DNA of 64,000 bases from Sphingopyxis sp. GW247-27LB. Lineage in GTDB: Bacteria > Pseudomonadota > Alphaproteobacteria > Sphingomonadales > Sphingomonadaceae. This document shows, in pieces, positions 15,410 to 25,538 of this stretch; position 1 is the stretch's first letter, and the number at the start of each line of letters is the position of its first letter. The notes under the pieces were generated by a model. That model searched no databases, was not told the DNA's origin, and saw nothing but the letters and a program-made list of their open reading frames with translations. The DNA is taken from NCBI RefSeq assembly GCF_002277025.1, contig NZ_NIWD01000002.1:1-64000 (forward strand). Direction: 5' to 3'. A program made the translations under genes and the position numbers.

Positions 15410-18364
15410 ATGTCCATTCTCCCCGCGCCGGCGCCGCTGCGTCTCGCCCGCTCGATCCTGTCCGCCGCCGCTCTCGCCCTGCTGGTCGCGCCGCCACTTG
15501 CCGAGGCCCAGCAGGTCGCTCCCGCGACGCCGACTGCGCCCGCGCCGCCCGCTTCGCTCAAACCCGCGGCGGACAGCTGGCTTTACGAGGGCAGCGATAT
15601 TCCGCGCGATGCCGGCTGGCAGTTCGGCGAGCTTCCCAACGGTCTGCGCTATGCTGTGCGTAACAATGGCGTCCCGCCGGGACAGGTGTCGATCCGCGTG
15701 CGTATGGACGTCGGATCGATGTTCGAGACCGACAAGGAACGCGGCTTTGCGCACCTGCTCGAACATCTGACCTTTCGCGGCTCGGAGCATATCCCCGACG
15801 GCGAGGCCAAGCGTATCTGGCAGCGGTTCGGGGTGACCTTCGGCAGCGATTCGAACGCCCAGACGACGCCGTCGCAAACGGTCTATCAACTCGACTTGCC
15901 GAGCGTGACGCCCGCGAGCCTCGACGAAAGCATGAAATTGCTCGCGGGCATGGTCCGTGAACCCCGCATTTCCGAAGCCGCGGTGACCGCGGAGCGCGGG
16001 GTCGTATTGTCCGAGCTGCGCGAATCCGACGGACCGCAAAAGCGGATCGCCGACGCGACATCGGCGCATCTGTTCGCGGGACAATTGCTCGGAGATCGCT
16101 CGCCGATCGGTACGGTCGAATCGTTGACCGCCGCGCGCGCCGGCACCGTCGCAGCTTTTCACGATCGCTGGTACCGGCCCGACCGCGCCGTGGTGGTCAT
16201 CGTCGGCGATGGTGATCCGGCCGAGTTCGCGCGACTGATCGAGAAATATTATGGCGATTGGAAGGGCGACGGACCGAACCCGAAGCAGCCCGATTTCGGC
16301 AAGCCGGATCCCAGGGCGCCCGTTGCCCGTACGATCGTCGAGCCCAATCAGCCGCTGTCGCTTACGCTCGCGACGATCCGCCCGTGGATCAAGCGCATCG
16401 ACACGGTGGAGAACACGCGCCGGCTCTATCTCGAGTTCCTCGCTGTCGCGCTGGTGAATCGGCGGCTCGAAAATCGGGCGCGCAGCGGCGGCTCCTATCT
16501 CGTCGCGACGGTCGAACAGGAATATATGAACCGCAGCGCCGACATCACCATGGCGCAGATCGTCCCGCTCACCGACTGGCAGGCCGCGCTCGCCGACGTG
16601 CGCGGCGTCATCGCCGACGCGATGAAGACGCCGCCGTCGCAGGCCGACATCGACCGCGAGGCGAACGAGATCGAGGCGTTCCTGCAAAAGGAACTGGAGA
16701 ACGCCCGCAACGAACCCGGCGCACGCCTTGCCGACGACCTCGTCCGCGCGGTCGATATCAACGAAACGGTGACGAGCCCGCAGGCACAGGTCGACATGTT
16801 CAAGGCGATCCGCGCTTCGGCGACGCCGCAGGTGATGCTCGACATCAGCCGCGCCATCTTCACTGGTCCCGCGACCCGCCTCGTCCTCACGACGCCCACC
16901 CCCGTCGAGGGTGGCGACGGTGCGCTGCTCGCCGCGCTCGCGCGCCCCGCGACGATCAAGGATGAGAGGCTGACCGCCATCAAGGCCGATTTCAGCCAAC
17001 TCCCGCCGATCGGGACGCCGGGCATGATCGTCTCGACCACGACGATCGGTGGATTGCGTGCCGAGCGGATCGAGTTCGCGAACGGCGTTACCGCGCTGGT
17101 GTCGAACAACCCGATCGAACCGGGCAAGGTTCGCGTCAACGTCCGTTTCGGCAGCGGCAACCGCAGCGTCGCCGCCGACGCGCCGAATCTCTTGTGGACC
17201 GGCGACTATGCGCTCGTTGCGAGCGGCATTGGACCGTGGGGCCAGAATGCGATCGACCAGCTCACCAACGGCCGCCAGATCCAGCTCAACTTCGCGGTCG
17301 ACGACGATGCGTTCGAACTGTCGGCGGAAAGCAAGCCCGCCGACCTCGCCGACCAGATGAAGCTGATCGCCGGCAAGCTGGCCTTTCCTCGGTGGGACGC
17401 GGCGCCGGTCGACCGGCTGCGCGTCGGCTATCTGACCGGTTACGACCTCAACGACGCGACCCCCAATGCCGTGCTCGACCGCAATTTGCGCGGCTGGCTG
17501 TCCGGAGGCGACACGCGCTGGGCGCCGCCCGATCGCGCCGAGATCGAGGCGCTGACGCCAGCGGCCTTCAAGGCTTTCTGGGCGCCACGCCTCGCGAGCG
17601 GGCCGATCGAGGTGCAGATTTTCGGCGACCTCGCGAGCGTCGACTACAAGCAGATATTGGCGAACACCCTTGGCGCGCTGCCGCCGCGCAAGCCGCTCGC
17701 GCCGCCGGGTGGACAGAAGGTCGCCTTCGCCAAGCATGTGACGGTGCCCGAACTTGCCTATCATCGCGGCGAGAAGGGGCAGGCCGCGGCGATGACCGCC
17801 TGGCCGACGAGCGGCGGCCTCACCGCGCCGCGCGACCAGCAGGGACTCCAGGTGCTCGCCGCGATCTTCAACGATCGCTTGTTCGACCGGCTGCGCGCCG
17901 AACAGGGCGCGAGCTATGGCCCGGTGGTCGACAGCCATTGGCCGACCGCCTTCGACAGCGGCGGCTATCTGCTGGTCGGCAGCCTGCTGGCGCCGAAGGA
18001 TGTCGACCGCTTCTATGCCATTGCCAGGGACATCGCGGCCGACCTCGTCGCCAAGCCGGTGACCGCCGATGAGCTGGCGCGCAACGCCGGCCCGATCCGC
18101 GAGCAGGTCGCGCGCGCCTCGACCGGCAATGTCTACTGGATGTTCCTGCTCGAGGGCGCGACGCGCGACCCGCGGATCGCCGCGGCGGCGCTGTCGGTCC
18201 AGGACGATATCATGGCGGTTACTCCCGCCGATATCCAGCGGCTCGCAAAGCAATATCTCCAGCCCGCGCGGCAATGGTCGCTGGCGATTCTGCCCAAGGG
18301 GATGACGCTTGCCGAGGCCGCCGCGCTGGACGTCACTCCGGCCGCGGCGGCTGGCGGGCGCTAG
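15410..18364 (+). CDS. M16 family zinc metallopeptidase (pitrilysin-like)
   Basis: This is a secreted or periplasmic zinc protease with two M16 halves. A signal peptide covers about residues 1-33 (ending LAEAQ). The inverted zinc motif HLLEH lies at residues 115-119, with the distal Glu downstream in AVTAERGVVLSELRES. The C-terminal inactive half runs to residue 984 and includes RLRAEQGASYGPVVDS. Length fits periplasmic double-M16 proteins. The ribosome binding site is weak. It converges with the antiporter gene with a 6-bp gap. Substrate is unknown. Confidence 0.9.
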   Translation: MSILPAPAPLRLARSILSAAALALLVAPPLAEAQQVAPATPTAPAPPASLKPAADSWLYEGSDIPRDAGWQFGELPNGLRYAVRNNGVPPGQVSIRVRMDVGSMFETDKERGFAHLLEHLTFRGSEHIPDGEAKRIWQRFGVTFGSDSNAQTTPSQTVYQLDLPSVTPASLDESMKLLAGMVREPRISEAAVTAERGVVLSELRESDGPQKRIADATSAHLFAGQLLGDRSPIGTVESLTAARAGTVAAFHDRWYRPDRAVVVIVGDGDPAEFARLIEKYYGDWKGDGPNPKQPDFGKPDPRAPVARTIVEPNQPLSLTLATIRPWIKRIDTVENTRRLYLEFLAVALVNRRLENRARSGGSYLVATVEQEYMNRSADITMAQIVPLTDWQAALADVRGVIADAMKTPPSQADIDREANEIEAFLQKELENARNEPGARLADDLVRAVDINETVTSPQAQVDMFKAIRASATPQVMLDISRAIFTGPATRLVLTTPTPVEGGDGALLAALARPATIKDERLTAIKADFSQLPPIGTPGMIVSTTTIGGLRAERIEFANGVTALVSNNPIEPGKVRVNVRFGSGNRSVAADAPNLLWTGDYALVASGIGPWGQNAIDQLTNGRQIQLNFAVDDDAFELSAESKPADLADQMKLIAGKLAFPRWDAAPVDRLRVGYLTGYDLNDATPNAVLDRNLRGWLSGGDTRWAPPDRAEIEALTPAAFKAFWAPRLASGPIEVQIFGDLASVDYKQILANTLGALPPRKPLAPPGGQKVAFAKHVTVPELAYHRGEKGQAAAMTAWPTSGGLTAPRDQQGLQVLAAIFNDRLFDRLRAEQGASYGPVVDSHWPTAFDSGGYLLVGSLLAPKDVDRFYAIARDIAADLVAKPVTADELARNAGPIREQVARASTGNVYWMFLLEGATRDPRIAAAALSVQDDIMAVTPADIQRLAKQYLQPARQWSLAILPKGMTLAEAAALDVTPAAAAGGR

Positions 18365-18370
18365 GAAGCC

Positions 18371-20158
18371 CTAGCTCTCTTCGCCCGCGGGCGCCGGCGT
18401 CGATCGCACCCTGCGGATGCGCGGTTCGCGGTCGAGATGGCTCTTGGTCATGATGTCGTGGCGCATCTTGGCGCGCACGTCGTGGATCGAGGCGATCACC
18501 GGCCCCATCGCGACGCCGAGGTCGATCAGCACCGCCTCGGCAAGTTGCAGCGAGCTTTCGAGCGTTTCGGGCACCGCATCGGTCGCCCCCGCCTGATAGA
18601 GTGCGGCGGCATGGTCGGCGCCGCGCGCGCGCGAGATGATCGGCAGATCGGGGTGTTTGCGGCGGAGCTGGCGCGTCATGCGCAGCTGCTGCACTGGATC
18701 GTCCATCGTCAGCACGACCGCATCGGCGCCTTCGATCCCCAGCTTGTCGAGACTGCCGGGCCGCGCGACATCGGCATAGCGGACGATGAAGCCGTCACGC
18801 CGGGCCTGGGCGACCGCGTCGATGTCTGCATCGACGGCGATATAAGGCCGCTGATGCTCGCGCAGCAGTTCGGCGACGATCCGCCCGACGCGGCCAAAGC
18901 CGATGACGACGGTGCGTTTCGGCGGCGTGTCATCGGCCTCCGCCTCGACATTGCTCATCTCGATGCGCCGCGCGATGTCGTGGCCGATGCGCGCGAGCAG
19001 CGGAGTAATGGTCAGCCCGATCGCGGTGACGAGTTGCCAGAATTCGGCGGTCTGGCGGCTGATCAGCTGCGCCTGGAAGGCGGTGGCGAGCACGATCAAC
19101 GTGGTTTCCGACGGGCTCGCCATCAGCAGGCCGACCTCGGCGGCGGTGCCGCGGCTGGCGGACCCCGAAAAGCGCAGCATCGTCGCGGTCACGATCGCCT
19201 TGATCGCGACGACCCCGACGACTGCGGCGACCAGCGCGGGCCATTGTCCGGCGATCGTCTTCAGGTTGAGCCCCATGCCGACGCTGATCAGGAAGACCCC
19301 GAGCGCGAGCCCCTTGAACGGCGCCGTGATCGCCTCGACCTCGCCATGATATTCGGTCTCGGCGATCATCAGCCCCGCGAGCAGCGCGCCGACGATCGGC
19401 GATAGGCCGACCGTTGCGGTCGCCAGCGCGGCGACGATCACGACGAGCAGGCTTGCGGCGAGAAATAGTTCGGGGTCCTTCGCGCGCGCCGCCTGGGCAA
19501 AGATGCGCGGCAGCAGGAACCACCCGCCGATCGCCAGCGCGGCGACGACGAGCGCGCCCTGCCAGAGGGTCGTCAGCAACAGTTCGGCATTGTCGCCCCC
19601 CGCGCTGGGGGCGAAGGCGCCGAGGACGAAGATGATCGGGACGATCGCGAGGTCCTCGAACAACAGCATCGAAAAGGACGCCTGGCCGACCGCCGACTTG
19701 GTCCCCGCGATCGGCAGGACGAGTGCGGTCGAGGAGAGAGCGAGGGCGATGCCGAGTCCGAAAGCCGCGGGCGGCGACAGCGTCCCGATCATGTAGAGCA
19801 GGCCGCCGAGTATCGCGCCACTGATCAGCAGCTCGGCCGCGCCGACGCCGAAAACAAGCTTGCGCAGTTGCCAGAGGCGCCGGAACGAGAGTTCGAGGCC
19901 GATCGAGAAGAGCAGCAGGATGATGCCGAACTCCCCGAACAGCGCGATGTCCTCGGGCGATCGGATCGTGATGTGCCGCAGCCACGGATAATCCCCGACG
20001 AGCGCGCCGAGCCCCGACGGCCCGACGAGCAGGCCGACGAGGATGAAGCCGATCACCGGGGTGATGCGGAAGCGCGCGAAAGCGGGGATCACGATCCCCG
20101 CGGCCCCCAGGACAACGAGGGCGTTGCTGAGGCTGGATGCTTCCGTTTCGATGGACAT
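18371..20158 (-). CDS. CPA2 cation:proton antiporter with TrkA-N domain (KefB-like)
   Basis: This inner-membrane monovalent cation:proton antiporter probably effluxes K+. The first 390 residues hold about 12-13 hydrophobic segments, starting VIGFILVGLLVGPSGLG. A cytoplasmic Rossmann TrkA-N domain follows (RTVVIGFGRVGRIVAELL, about residues 416-433, a GxGxxG nucleotide site). A short C-terminal tail ends the protein. The 595-residue length matches KefB/KefC. No KefF/KefG ancillary gene is beside it. Gating by glutathione adducts is known for E. coli Kef proteins and cannot be confirmed here. Confidence 0.9.
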   Translation of the reverse strand: MSIETEASSLSNALVVLGAAGIVIPAFARFRITPVIGFILVGLLVGPSGLGALVGDYPWLRHITIRSPEDIALFGEFGIILLLFSIGLELSFRRLWQLRKLVFGVGAAELLISGAILGGLLYMIGTLSPPAAFGLGIALALSSTALVLPIAGTKSAVGQASFSMLLFEDLAIVPIIFVLGAFAPSAGGDNAELLLTTLWQGALVVAALAIGGWFLLPRIFAQAARAKDPELFLAASLLVVIVAALATATVGLSPIVGALLAGLMIAETEYHGEVEAITAPFKGLALGVFLISVGMGLNLKTIAGQWPALVAAVVGVVAIKAIVTATMLRFSGSASRGTAAEVGLLMASPSETTLIVLATAFQAQLISRQTAEFWQLVTAIGLTITPLLARIGHDIARRIEMSNVEAEADDTPPKRTVVIGFGRVGRIVAELLREHQRPYIAVDADIDAVAQARRDGFIVRYADVARPGSLDKLGIEGADAVVLTMDDPVQQLRMTRQLRRKHPDLPIISRARGADHAAALYQAGATDAVPETLESSLQLAEAVLIDLGVAMGPVIASIHDVRAKMRHDIMTKSHLDREPRIRRVRSTPAPAGEES

Positions 20159-20265
20159 GAAATGGTCTTAGGGAGCGGTGCGGGGCTTGGCTATGCCTTT
20201 GTCAATCAAAACGCTTGTTTGAGGATGGCAGGGCCATGCGGATGGGTGGAAACGGCCATTGTAAG

Positions 20266-20391
20266 CCCCTCCTCTTCAGAGGAGGGGTTTGGGGTGGTGG
20301 CCGCGGCAGCGCGCACGACGTCCAGCACCACCCCGCTGCGACTAACGCGCAAGCGCGTAAGTCTCGCTGCCCCTCCTCTGAAGAGGAGGGG
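20266..20391. repeat. Foldback intergenic repeat, CCCCTCC family, copy 1
   Basis: Two 22-bp palindromes (20266-20287 and 20370-20391, arms CCCCTCCTCT) flank a core whose ends also pair (GGGGTGGTG with CACCACCCC). The whole 126 bp can fold back. It lies downstream of icd and upstream of the antiporter gene. A relative lies at 43257-43384. Confidence 0.8.
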
Positions 20392-20415
20392 ACGGGAATG
20401 GCTCAAATCTATCCC

Positions 20416-21630
20416 TCAGGCGCCCATCTTCTTGTCGAGATTCTCAACGATCGCCTCGAAGAAGCCTTCGGTGGTCAGCCAGTTCTGGTCGGGCCCGATC
20501 AGGAGCGCGAGGTCCTTGGTCATCTTGCCGCTCTCGACCGTCGAGACGCAGATCTTTTCGAGGTCGTCGGCGAACTTCACCACTTCGGGCGTGCCGTCGA
20601 GCTTGCCGCGGTGCTTGAGGCCGCCGGTCCAGGCGAAGATCGACGCGATCGGGTTGGTCGAGGTCGCCTTGCCCTGCTGGTGCATGCGATAGTGGCGGGT
20701 GACGGTGCCGTGCGCAGCCTCCGATTCCACCGTCTTGCCGTCGGGGGTCATGAGCACGCTGGTCATCAAGCCGAGCGAGCCGAAGCCCTGCGCGACCGTG
20801 TCCGACTGGACGTCACCGTCGTAATTCTTGCAGGCCCAGACGAACTTGCCGCTCCACTTGAGCGCCGAGGCGACCATGTCGTCGATCAGGCGATGCTCAT
20901 AGGTGATGCCGAGTTCGTCGAACTTCGCCTTGAATTCGGTCTGATAGATTTCCTCGAACAGATCCTTGAAGCGGCCGTCATAGGCCTTGAGGATCGTGTT
21001 CTTGGTCGACAGATACACCGGCCACTGGCGCGCGATGCCGTAGTTCAGGCTGGCGCGCGCGAAGTCGCGGATCGAATCGTCGAGATTGTACATCCCCATC
21101 GCGACGCCCGATGTGGGGAACTGGAACACTTCTTCGTCGATCAGCGTGCCATCCTCGCCCTCGAACACCAGGCGCAGCTTGCCGGGGCCGGGGACGCGGA
21201 AGTCGGTCGCCTTATACTGGTCGCCGAACGCGTGGCGGCCGACGACGATCGGGTCGGTCCAGCCGGGGACGAGGCGGGGGACGTTCTTCATCACGATCGG
21301 CTCGCGAAAGACGACGCCGCCCAGGATGTTGCGGATCGTGCCGTTCGGCGACTTCCACATCTTCTTGAGGCCGAACTCCTCGACGCGCGCCTCATCGGGG
21401 GTGATCGTCGCGCACTTCACGCCGACGCCGTGCTTCTTGATCGCGTTGGCGGCCTCGACCGTGATCTTGTCGTCGGTGCGGTCGCGTTCCTCGATTCCCA
21501 GGTCGTAATAATGGAGGTCGATGTCGAGATAGGGCAGGATCAGCCGCTCGCGGATCCATTGCCAGATGATCCGGGTCATTTCGTCGCCGTCGAGTTCGAC
21601 GACGGGGTTGGCTACCTTGATCTTGCCCAT
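20416..21630 (-). CDS. icd: NADP-dependent isocitrate dehydrogenase
   Basis: This cytoplasmic TCA-cycle enzyme converts isocitrate to 2-oxoglutarate and CO2 with NADPH formation. It begins [20 protein letters not shown], typical of the 400-residue dimeric type II enzymes shared by alphaproteobacteria and eukaryotes, rather than the E. coli type. Substrate and cofactor segments include [33 protein letters not shown] and [12 protein letters not shown]. Length is 404 residues. Malate synthase at 44818 competes for carbon in the glyoxylate branch at this node; isocitrate lyase is not in the window. Confidence 0.96.
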   Translation of the reverse strand: MGKIKVANPVVELDGDEMTRIIWQWIRERLILPYLDIDLHYYDLGIEERDRTDDKITVEAANAIKKHGVGVKCATITPDEARVEEFGLKKMWKSPNGTIRNILGGVVFREPIVMKNVPRLVPGWTDPIVVGRHAFGDQYKATDFRVPGPGKLRLVFEGEDGTLIDEEVFQFPTSGVAMGMYNLDDSIRDFARASLNYGIARQWPVYLSTKNTILKAYDGRFKDLFEEIYQTEFKAKFDELGITYEHRLIDDMVASALKWSGKFVWACKNYDGDVQSDTVAQGFGSLGLMTSVLMTPDGKTVESEAAHGTVTRHYRMHQQGKATSTNPIASIFAWTGGLKHRGKLDGTPEVVKFADDLEKICVSTVESGKMTKDLALLIGPDQNWLTTEGFFEAIVENLDKKMGA

Positions 21631-21766
21631 ATGCGTGCCTTTTCCTGTGGGGAGTCGAATTGCAGCGGGCCTTAGGCAATGCGGTTCGATTGATCAACCG
21701 CCCTGACGGAACCCGCGCCGCCTAATTCGATTGTCAGTATGGGGAGCGCACCGTAGAAGAACCGCC

Positions 21767-22501
21767 ATGTCCACGACCATCTCTTCCAACCGCCCCGGCG
21801 GCGGCATCAAGTGGCGCTGGCCCTCGATCCACCCCGAAGGCCGCAAATTCCTGTTGATCGCGGCGATCGTCACCCTTTGTTTCTGGCTGCTCGGCTGGGA
21901 AATCGCGGGGTGGCTGATGTTCGGCCTGACCGTCTGGGTCGGCGCCTTCTTTCGCGACCCGGAGCGCATTACCCCGCTCGGCGCCGACCTCGTGATCGCG
22001 CCCGCCGACGGGTTGGTGACCCAGATCGCTGAAGTCGCGCCGCCACCCGAGATCGCGGGGCCCGACGGGCTCGGCGACGCGCCGATGCTGCGCGTGTCGA
22101 TCTTCATGAGCGTGTTCGACGTCCACATCAACCGGACCCCGGTCGCAGGCACGCTGCGCAAGCTCGCCTATATTCCCGGCCGTTTCCTCAATGCCGACCT
22201 CGACAAGGCGAGCGAGGATAATGAGCGCCAGCATTTCGTCGTCGAGCGGCCCGACGGCATCCGTATCGGCTTCACCCAGATCGCGGGGCTGGTCGCGCGC
22301 CGGATCATGCCCTTCGTCAGCATGGGGACCGAGCTTTCGACCGGGCAGCGCGTCGGCCTGATCCGCTTCGGCAGCCGCGTCGACGTCTATCTGCCCGCCG
22401 GCACGACGCCGCAGGTGCTGCTCGGCCAGCGCACGCTGGCTGGCGAGACGATCGTCGCGCGGATCGGCGACGGCGCGATCCTCGACGGCGTCGGGCAATA
22501 G
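21767..22501 (+). CDS. psd: Phosphatidylserine decarboxylase (short type)
   Basis: This membrane-associated pyruvoyl enzyme makes phosphatidylethanolamine from phosphatidylserine. The 244-residue product is the short proenzyme form. A hydrophobic segment lies at about residues 24-50, followed by [10 protein letters not shown] and [16 protein letters not shown]. Self-cleavage is expected at the Gly-Ser of [11 protein letters not shown] near the C-terminus, where Ser becomes the pyruvoyl group. The start at 21767 is chosen because the longer frame adds an unrelated Arg-rich stretch. Its stop directly abuts the pssA start, so the two are one operon. Confidence 0.94.
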   Translation: MSTTISSNRPGGGIKWRWPSIHPEGRKFLLIAAIVTLCFWLLGWEIAGWLMFGLTVWVGAFFRDPERITPLGADLVIAPADGLVTQIAEVAPPPEIAGPDGLGDAPMLRVSIFMSVFDVHINRTPVAGTLRKLAYIPGRFLNADLDKASEDNERQHFVVERPDGIRIGFTQIAGLVARRIMPFVSMGTELSTGQRVGLIRFGSRVDVYLPAGTTPQVLLGQRTLAGETIVARIGDGAILDGVGQ

Positions 22502-23296
22502 ATGGCCGAACCGGCCGTCCCTTCGCCCGGCGCGCCGGGGCGCGGCATCCGCGGCATTCCGTTGCGCGCCTTCGCGCCCAATGCGATCACCGCGCTGGCA
22601 CTCTGCTTCGGTCTGACCGGGGTGCGCTTCGCGATCGGCGGGGAATGGGAAAAGGCGCTCGCGGCGGTGATCTTCGCCGGTGTCCTCGACGGGATGGACG
22701 GGCGCATCGCGCGGCTGCTGCGCGCGCAGAGCAAATTCGGCGCCGAGCTCGACTCGCTGTCCGACGTGATCGCCTTCGGGGTCGCGCCGGCGATGATCCT
22801 CTTCCTCTGGTCGCTCGATGACGCGCCCAAGTTCGGCTGGACTGCGGCGCTCGCGCTCGCGGTGTGTTGCGCCCTGCGGCTCGCGCGCTTCAACTCGCGC
22901 ATGGAGGCCGATTTCCAGCCGCACAAGTCGGCGGGTTTCAATACCGGCATCCCGGCCCCCGCCGGCGCCGGGCTGGCCTTCGTTCCGGTCTATCTGTGGC
23001 TCGCGACAGGTCACGAGCTGTTCCGCGCCTGGTATGTCGTGATGCCCTGGGCGCTCGGCGTCGCGATGCTGATGATCTCGGCGATCCCGACCTACAGCTG
23101 GTCGTCGATCCGCCTCCGCCGTTCGTGGCGGCTGTTCGCGCTCGCCGGGGTCGGCCTGCTCGGCGCGGCGCTGGTCACCGCGCCGTGGCCGACCTTGCTT
23201 GTGGTCTGCGCAATCTATCTCGTGCTGCTGCCGTTCGGCGTCGCGAGCTATGCGAAGGTCAGGCGGCGCGGCTCAGCGGCGGGCGGGCGGGCATAG
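22502..23296 (+). CDS. pssA: CDP-diacylglycerol-serine O-phosphatidyltransferase
   Basis: This integral membrane enzyme makes phosphatidylserine from CDP-diacylglycerol and serine, the substrate for Psd encoded just upstream. The CDP-alcohol phosphotransferase motif is complete: DGMDGRIARLL, then GAELDSLSD, giving DGxxAR-x8-Gx3Dx3D at about residues 63-85. Several membrane helices follow. Length is 264 residues, normal for the type II group. The last 38 bases overlap the small minus-strand gene 23259-23519 in antisense. Confidence 0.95.
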   Translation: MAEPAVPSPGAPGRGIRGIPLRAFAPNAITALALCFGLTGVRFAIGGEWEKALAAVIFAGVLDGMDGRIARLLRAQSKFGAELDSLSDVIAFGVAPAMILFLWSLDDAPKFGWTAALALAVCCALRLARFNSRMEADFQPHKSAGFNTGIPAPAGAGLAFVPVYLWLATGHELFRAWYVVMPWALGVAMLMISAIPTYSWSSIRLRRSWRLFALAGVGLLGAALVTAPWPTLLVVCAIYLVLLPFGVASYAKVRRRGSAAGGRA

Positions 23297-23519
23297 CGAT
23301 CCGCACCGGCCGCGGCGCATCGCGGCGGCCGGTCGCACGGCGCAGCGGCACGATCTTCGATGACGGGCCGGTCTGCGGTCCCGCGACGATCGGAAAAGCG
23401 CCTTCGCCGACGAGCGCCGAGAGGATCGCCTCGCTATTGGTCCTCAGCATGCCCAGAATCACGGTGATGCCCAGCCCGGCGGCCAGGGCGAAGAGGAGAG
23501 CGGTGGCGATCTGAACCAT
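23259..23519 (-). CDS. Small membrane-anchored protein, unknown
   Basis: This 86-residue predicted protein starts MVQIATALLFALAAGLGITV, a single strong hydrophobic helix (residues 3-23), followed by a polar and basic tail (SSKIVPLRRATGRRDAPRPVR). AAGGA lies upstream of the ATG at a good distance, which supports translation. It is convergent with and overlaps the pssA 3' end by 38 bp. No function is recognised. Confidence 0.6.
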   Translation of the reverse strand: MVQIATALLFALAAGLGITVILGMLRTNSEAILSALVGEGAFPIVAGPQTGPSSKIVPLRRATGRRDAPRPVRIAMPARPPLSRAA

Positions 23520-24026
23520 GATCTTGTCCTTCCGGCTTCTGTGTGCGAAACCCGTGTCCAGCGGACGGTTTCCTTGCGCTCCTCGTTCCATGTTCCCTAT
23601 TTGTTCTCAATGATATTGCGATGAAGCGAGTTGCTTCGTCGATGAATCGAGTATGCGCGGGGCAGGATGATGATCGAAGGCGCGTCGGTTTCGGGGTGGA
23701 AATCTGCCCTGCCTTCTTGCGTTATCGCAGCTTGGATCCCGGGGGCTGGTCGGCGCAAGGAGCGCGTGGTCATTCCAAAGTTCAGGAAAGTTCAGCCTAT
23801 TGCGTGCCCAATCGGGGCCTTGAAGAGCGCTGAACGCGCCCAGCACGCCTCGCCGTGGCCGCCCCCGCAAGCTGGACCGTCATCGCTTTTATCCACCAAA
23901 TGAAAGAGCCGGATACAAAACTGGCACAGCCCGATAATGTAGGAAAGGCCTATTTGACGCCGATGCCTGCTTTGGGGTGGGAAGCTGTCAGGGCGGCTAC
24001 AGACCGCCAGACTAGCAGTCGGAACA
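23520..24026. other. Intergenic region, nothing convincing
   Basis: This 507-bp stretch between two minus-strand small genes has lower GC than its neighbours, especially 23600-23660 and 23930-24060. Short open frames have no domain and no good ribosome binding site. It may be decayed or acquired sequence. Confidence 0.45.
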
Positions 24027-24323
24027 TTATTTAGCGCGCGAAAAGGATTCTTCGTAATCTGTGATCAGCTTGGCGAACCGCTGTTTTGACCGAGCAACCC
24101 TTTGCTTATGCCAATAGGTGAATAAAAGTATCGCAACTCCAGCGACGGACGGTCCGGCGATCCATTCAGGCTGGCGTTCACGAATGGCGAGCATGACCAA
24201 GAATGCCATCAGTGCAGCCGTGATCCATGCATATGCCGTGAAAAAGGGAACGACTTTCCACCACATGGGCGGAATAGGTCTGCCGCTTCTCGGGTCGAAG
24301 GTGATGGAATACAATGCCGCCAT
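24027..24323 (-). CDS. Small two-helix membrane protein, unknown
   Basis: This 98-residue product has two hydrophobic segments (about residues 24-46 and 55-69, TAYAWITAALMAFLVMLAI and GPSVAGVAILLFTYW) and a charged C-terminus (KQRVARSKQRFAKLITDYEESF). The N-terminus (ITFDPRSGRPIPPMWWKVVPFF) looks cytosolic. Base composition is less GC-rich than surrounding genes, so it may be acquired. The ribosome binding site is weak. No family is recognised. Confidence 0.55.
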   Translation of the reverse strand: MAALYSITFDPRSGRPIPPMWWKVVPFFTAYAWITAALMAFLVMLAIRERQPEWIAGPSVAGVAILLFTYWHKQRVARSKQRFAKLITDYEESFSRAK

Positions 24324-24562
24324 GCCTGTTCGTTCTCATATTTCAGTAATGTCCGCAACCGGTCGACGTTAGCCATGTCATGCCACTCTCACCGAAGCCC
24401 CGCCAGCCCACCCCCCTCCTCCTTCCCGCTTGCTTTTCGCCGCGAACGTCGCTAACGGGCCGCCCATTCCACATGGAAGGCGCACATACCGGTGCCGGGC
24501 CCATCCCTTCGCGGATGCCTCGGTTCTTGCCTTCCAGAGGACTAACCGGAAGGAGAAAGACT

Positions 24563-25396
24563 ATGGCGACCCCTGTCGTCACGATGCAGAATCTTATCGA
24601 GGCCGGCGCCCACTTCGGCCACCAGACCCACCGTTGGAACCCGCGCATGAAGCCGTATATCTTCGGCGCGCGCAACGGCATCCACATCCTCGACCTGTCG
24701 CAGACCGTGCCGCTCTTCGCGCGCGCGCTCGACTTCATTTCGTCGACCTCGGCCGCGGGCGGCAAGGTGCTGTTCGTCGGCACCAAGCGCCAGGCGCAGG
24801 GTCCGATCGCCGACGCGGCGCGTGCGTCGGGTCAGCATTTCGTCAACCACCGCTGGCTGGGCGGCATGCTCACCAACTGGAAGACGATCTCGAACTCGAT
24901 CAAGCGCCTCAAGACGCTCGAGGAACAGCTTTCGGGCGATACTTCGGGCCTCACCAAGAAGGAAGTGCTCAACAAGACCCGCGAACGCGACAAGCTCGAA
25001 ATGTCGCTTGGCGGCATCCGCGACATGGGCGGCATTCCCGACGTGATGTTCGTGATCGACGCGAACAAGGAAGAGCTGGCGATCAAGGAAGCCAACGTCC
25101 TCGGCATTCCTGTCGTTGCGATCCTCGATTCGAACGTCTCGCCCGACGGCATCGCTTTCCCGGTTCCCGCGAACGATGACGCCGCGCGCGCCATCCGTCT
25201 CTATTGCGACGCGGTTGCCCAGGCGGCGACGCGCGGCGGCCAGCAGGCCCGCGCCGACCGCGGCGAGGACCTGGGTGCGGCGGTCGAGCCCGTCGCCGAG
25301 CCCGCGCTCGTGGAAGAGGCTGCCGCTCCGGCGACCGAGGACGAGCAGGTTCCGGCCGAAGCCGCTGCCGAAACCGAACGTCAGAGCGACGCCTAA
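24563..25396 (+). CDS. rpsB: 30S ribosomal protein S2
   Basis: Structural protein of the small subunit, needed late in 30S assembly and for S1 binding. The start [29 protein letters not shown]... is preceded by AAGGAG. Family segments include GTKRQAQ and [14 protein letters not shown]. The 277-residue length includes an acidic Ala/Glu-rich tail after residue 235 ([19 protein letters not shown]), common in alphaproteobacteria. It heads the rpsB-tsf-pyrH-frr run. About 240 bases lie upstream, enough for a leader and promoter. Confidence 0.97.
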   Translation: MATPVVTMQNLIEAGAHFGHQTHRWNPRMKPYIFGARNGIHILDLSQTVPLFARALDFISSTSAAGGKVLFVGTKRQAQGPIADAARASGQHFVNHRWLGGMLTNWKTISNSIKRLKTLEEQLSGDTSGLTKKEVLNKTRERDKLEMSLGGIRDMGGIPDVMFVIDANKEELAIKEANVLGIPVVAILDSNVSPDGIAFPVPANDDAARAIRLYCDAVAQAATRGGQQARADRGEDLGAAVEPVAEPALVEEAAAPATEDEQVPAEAAAETERQSDA

Positions 25397-25421
25397 GCGA
25401 ACGCTCGCATGACGGGACGGC

Positions 25422-25458
25422 GCGCGGCGACAGGCGGCGCGCCGTCCCGGTCATCACT
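25422..25458 (+). promoter_or_regulatory. Strong hairpin between rpsB and tsf
   Basis: A perfect 13-bp GC-rich stem (CGGGACGGCGCGC, 25422-25434, with its complement at 25446-25458) has an 11-base loop. No run of T follows, so it is not a full intrinsic terminator. It may pause transcription, protect the rpsB end or set the rpsB:tsf ratio. Confidence 0.55.
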
Positions 25459-25538
25459 TTGACTTATCGCCCCGCCATGCGCGCGGGCAGATCGCAGGCC
25501 GACAGCAAGGGCCTGCCGCTTTTGGAAAGGATATTCCC

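Noticed and set aside
15371..18274. 967-codon open frame antisense to the M16 protease
   Set aside because: It is Arg/Gly/Asp-rich low-complexity, caused by GC-rich codons in the real gene, and has no domain.
20266..20391. CRISPR-like paired repeats
   Set aside because: Only two palindromic units with a self-pairing core, no regular spacers and no cas genes.
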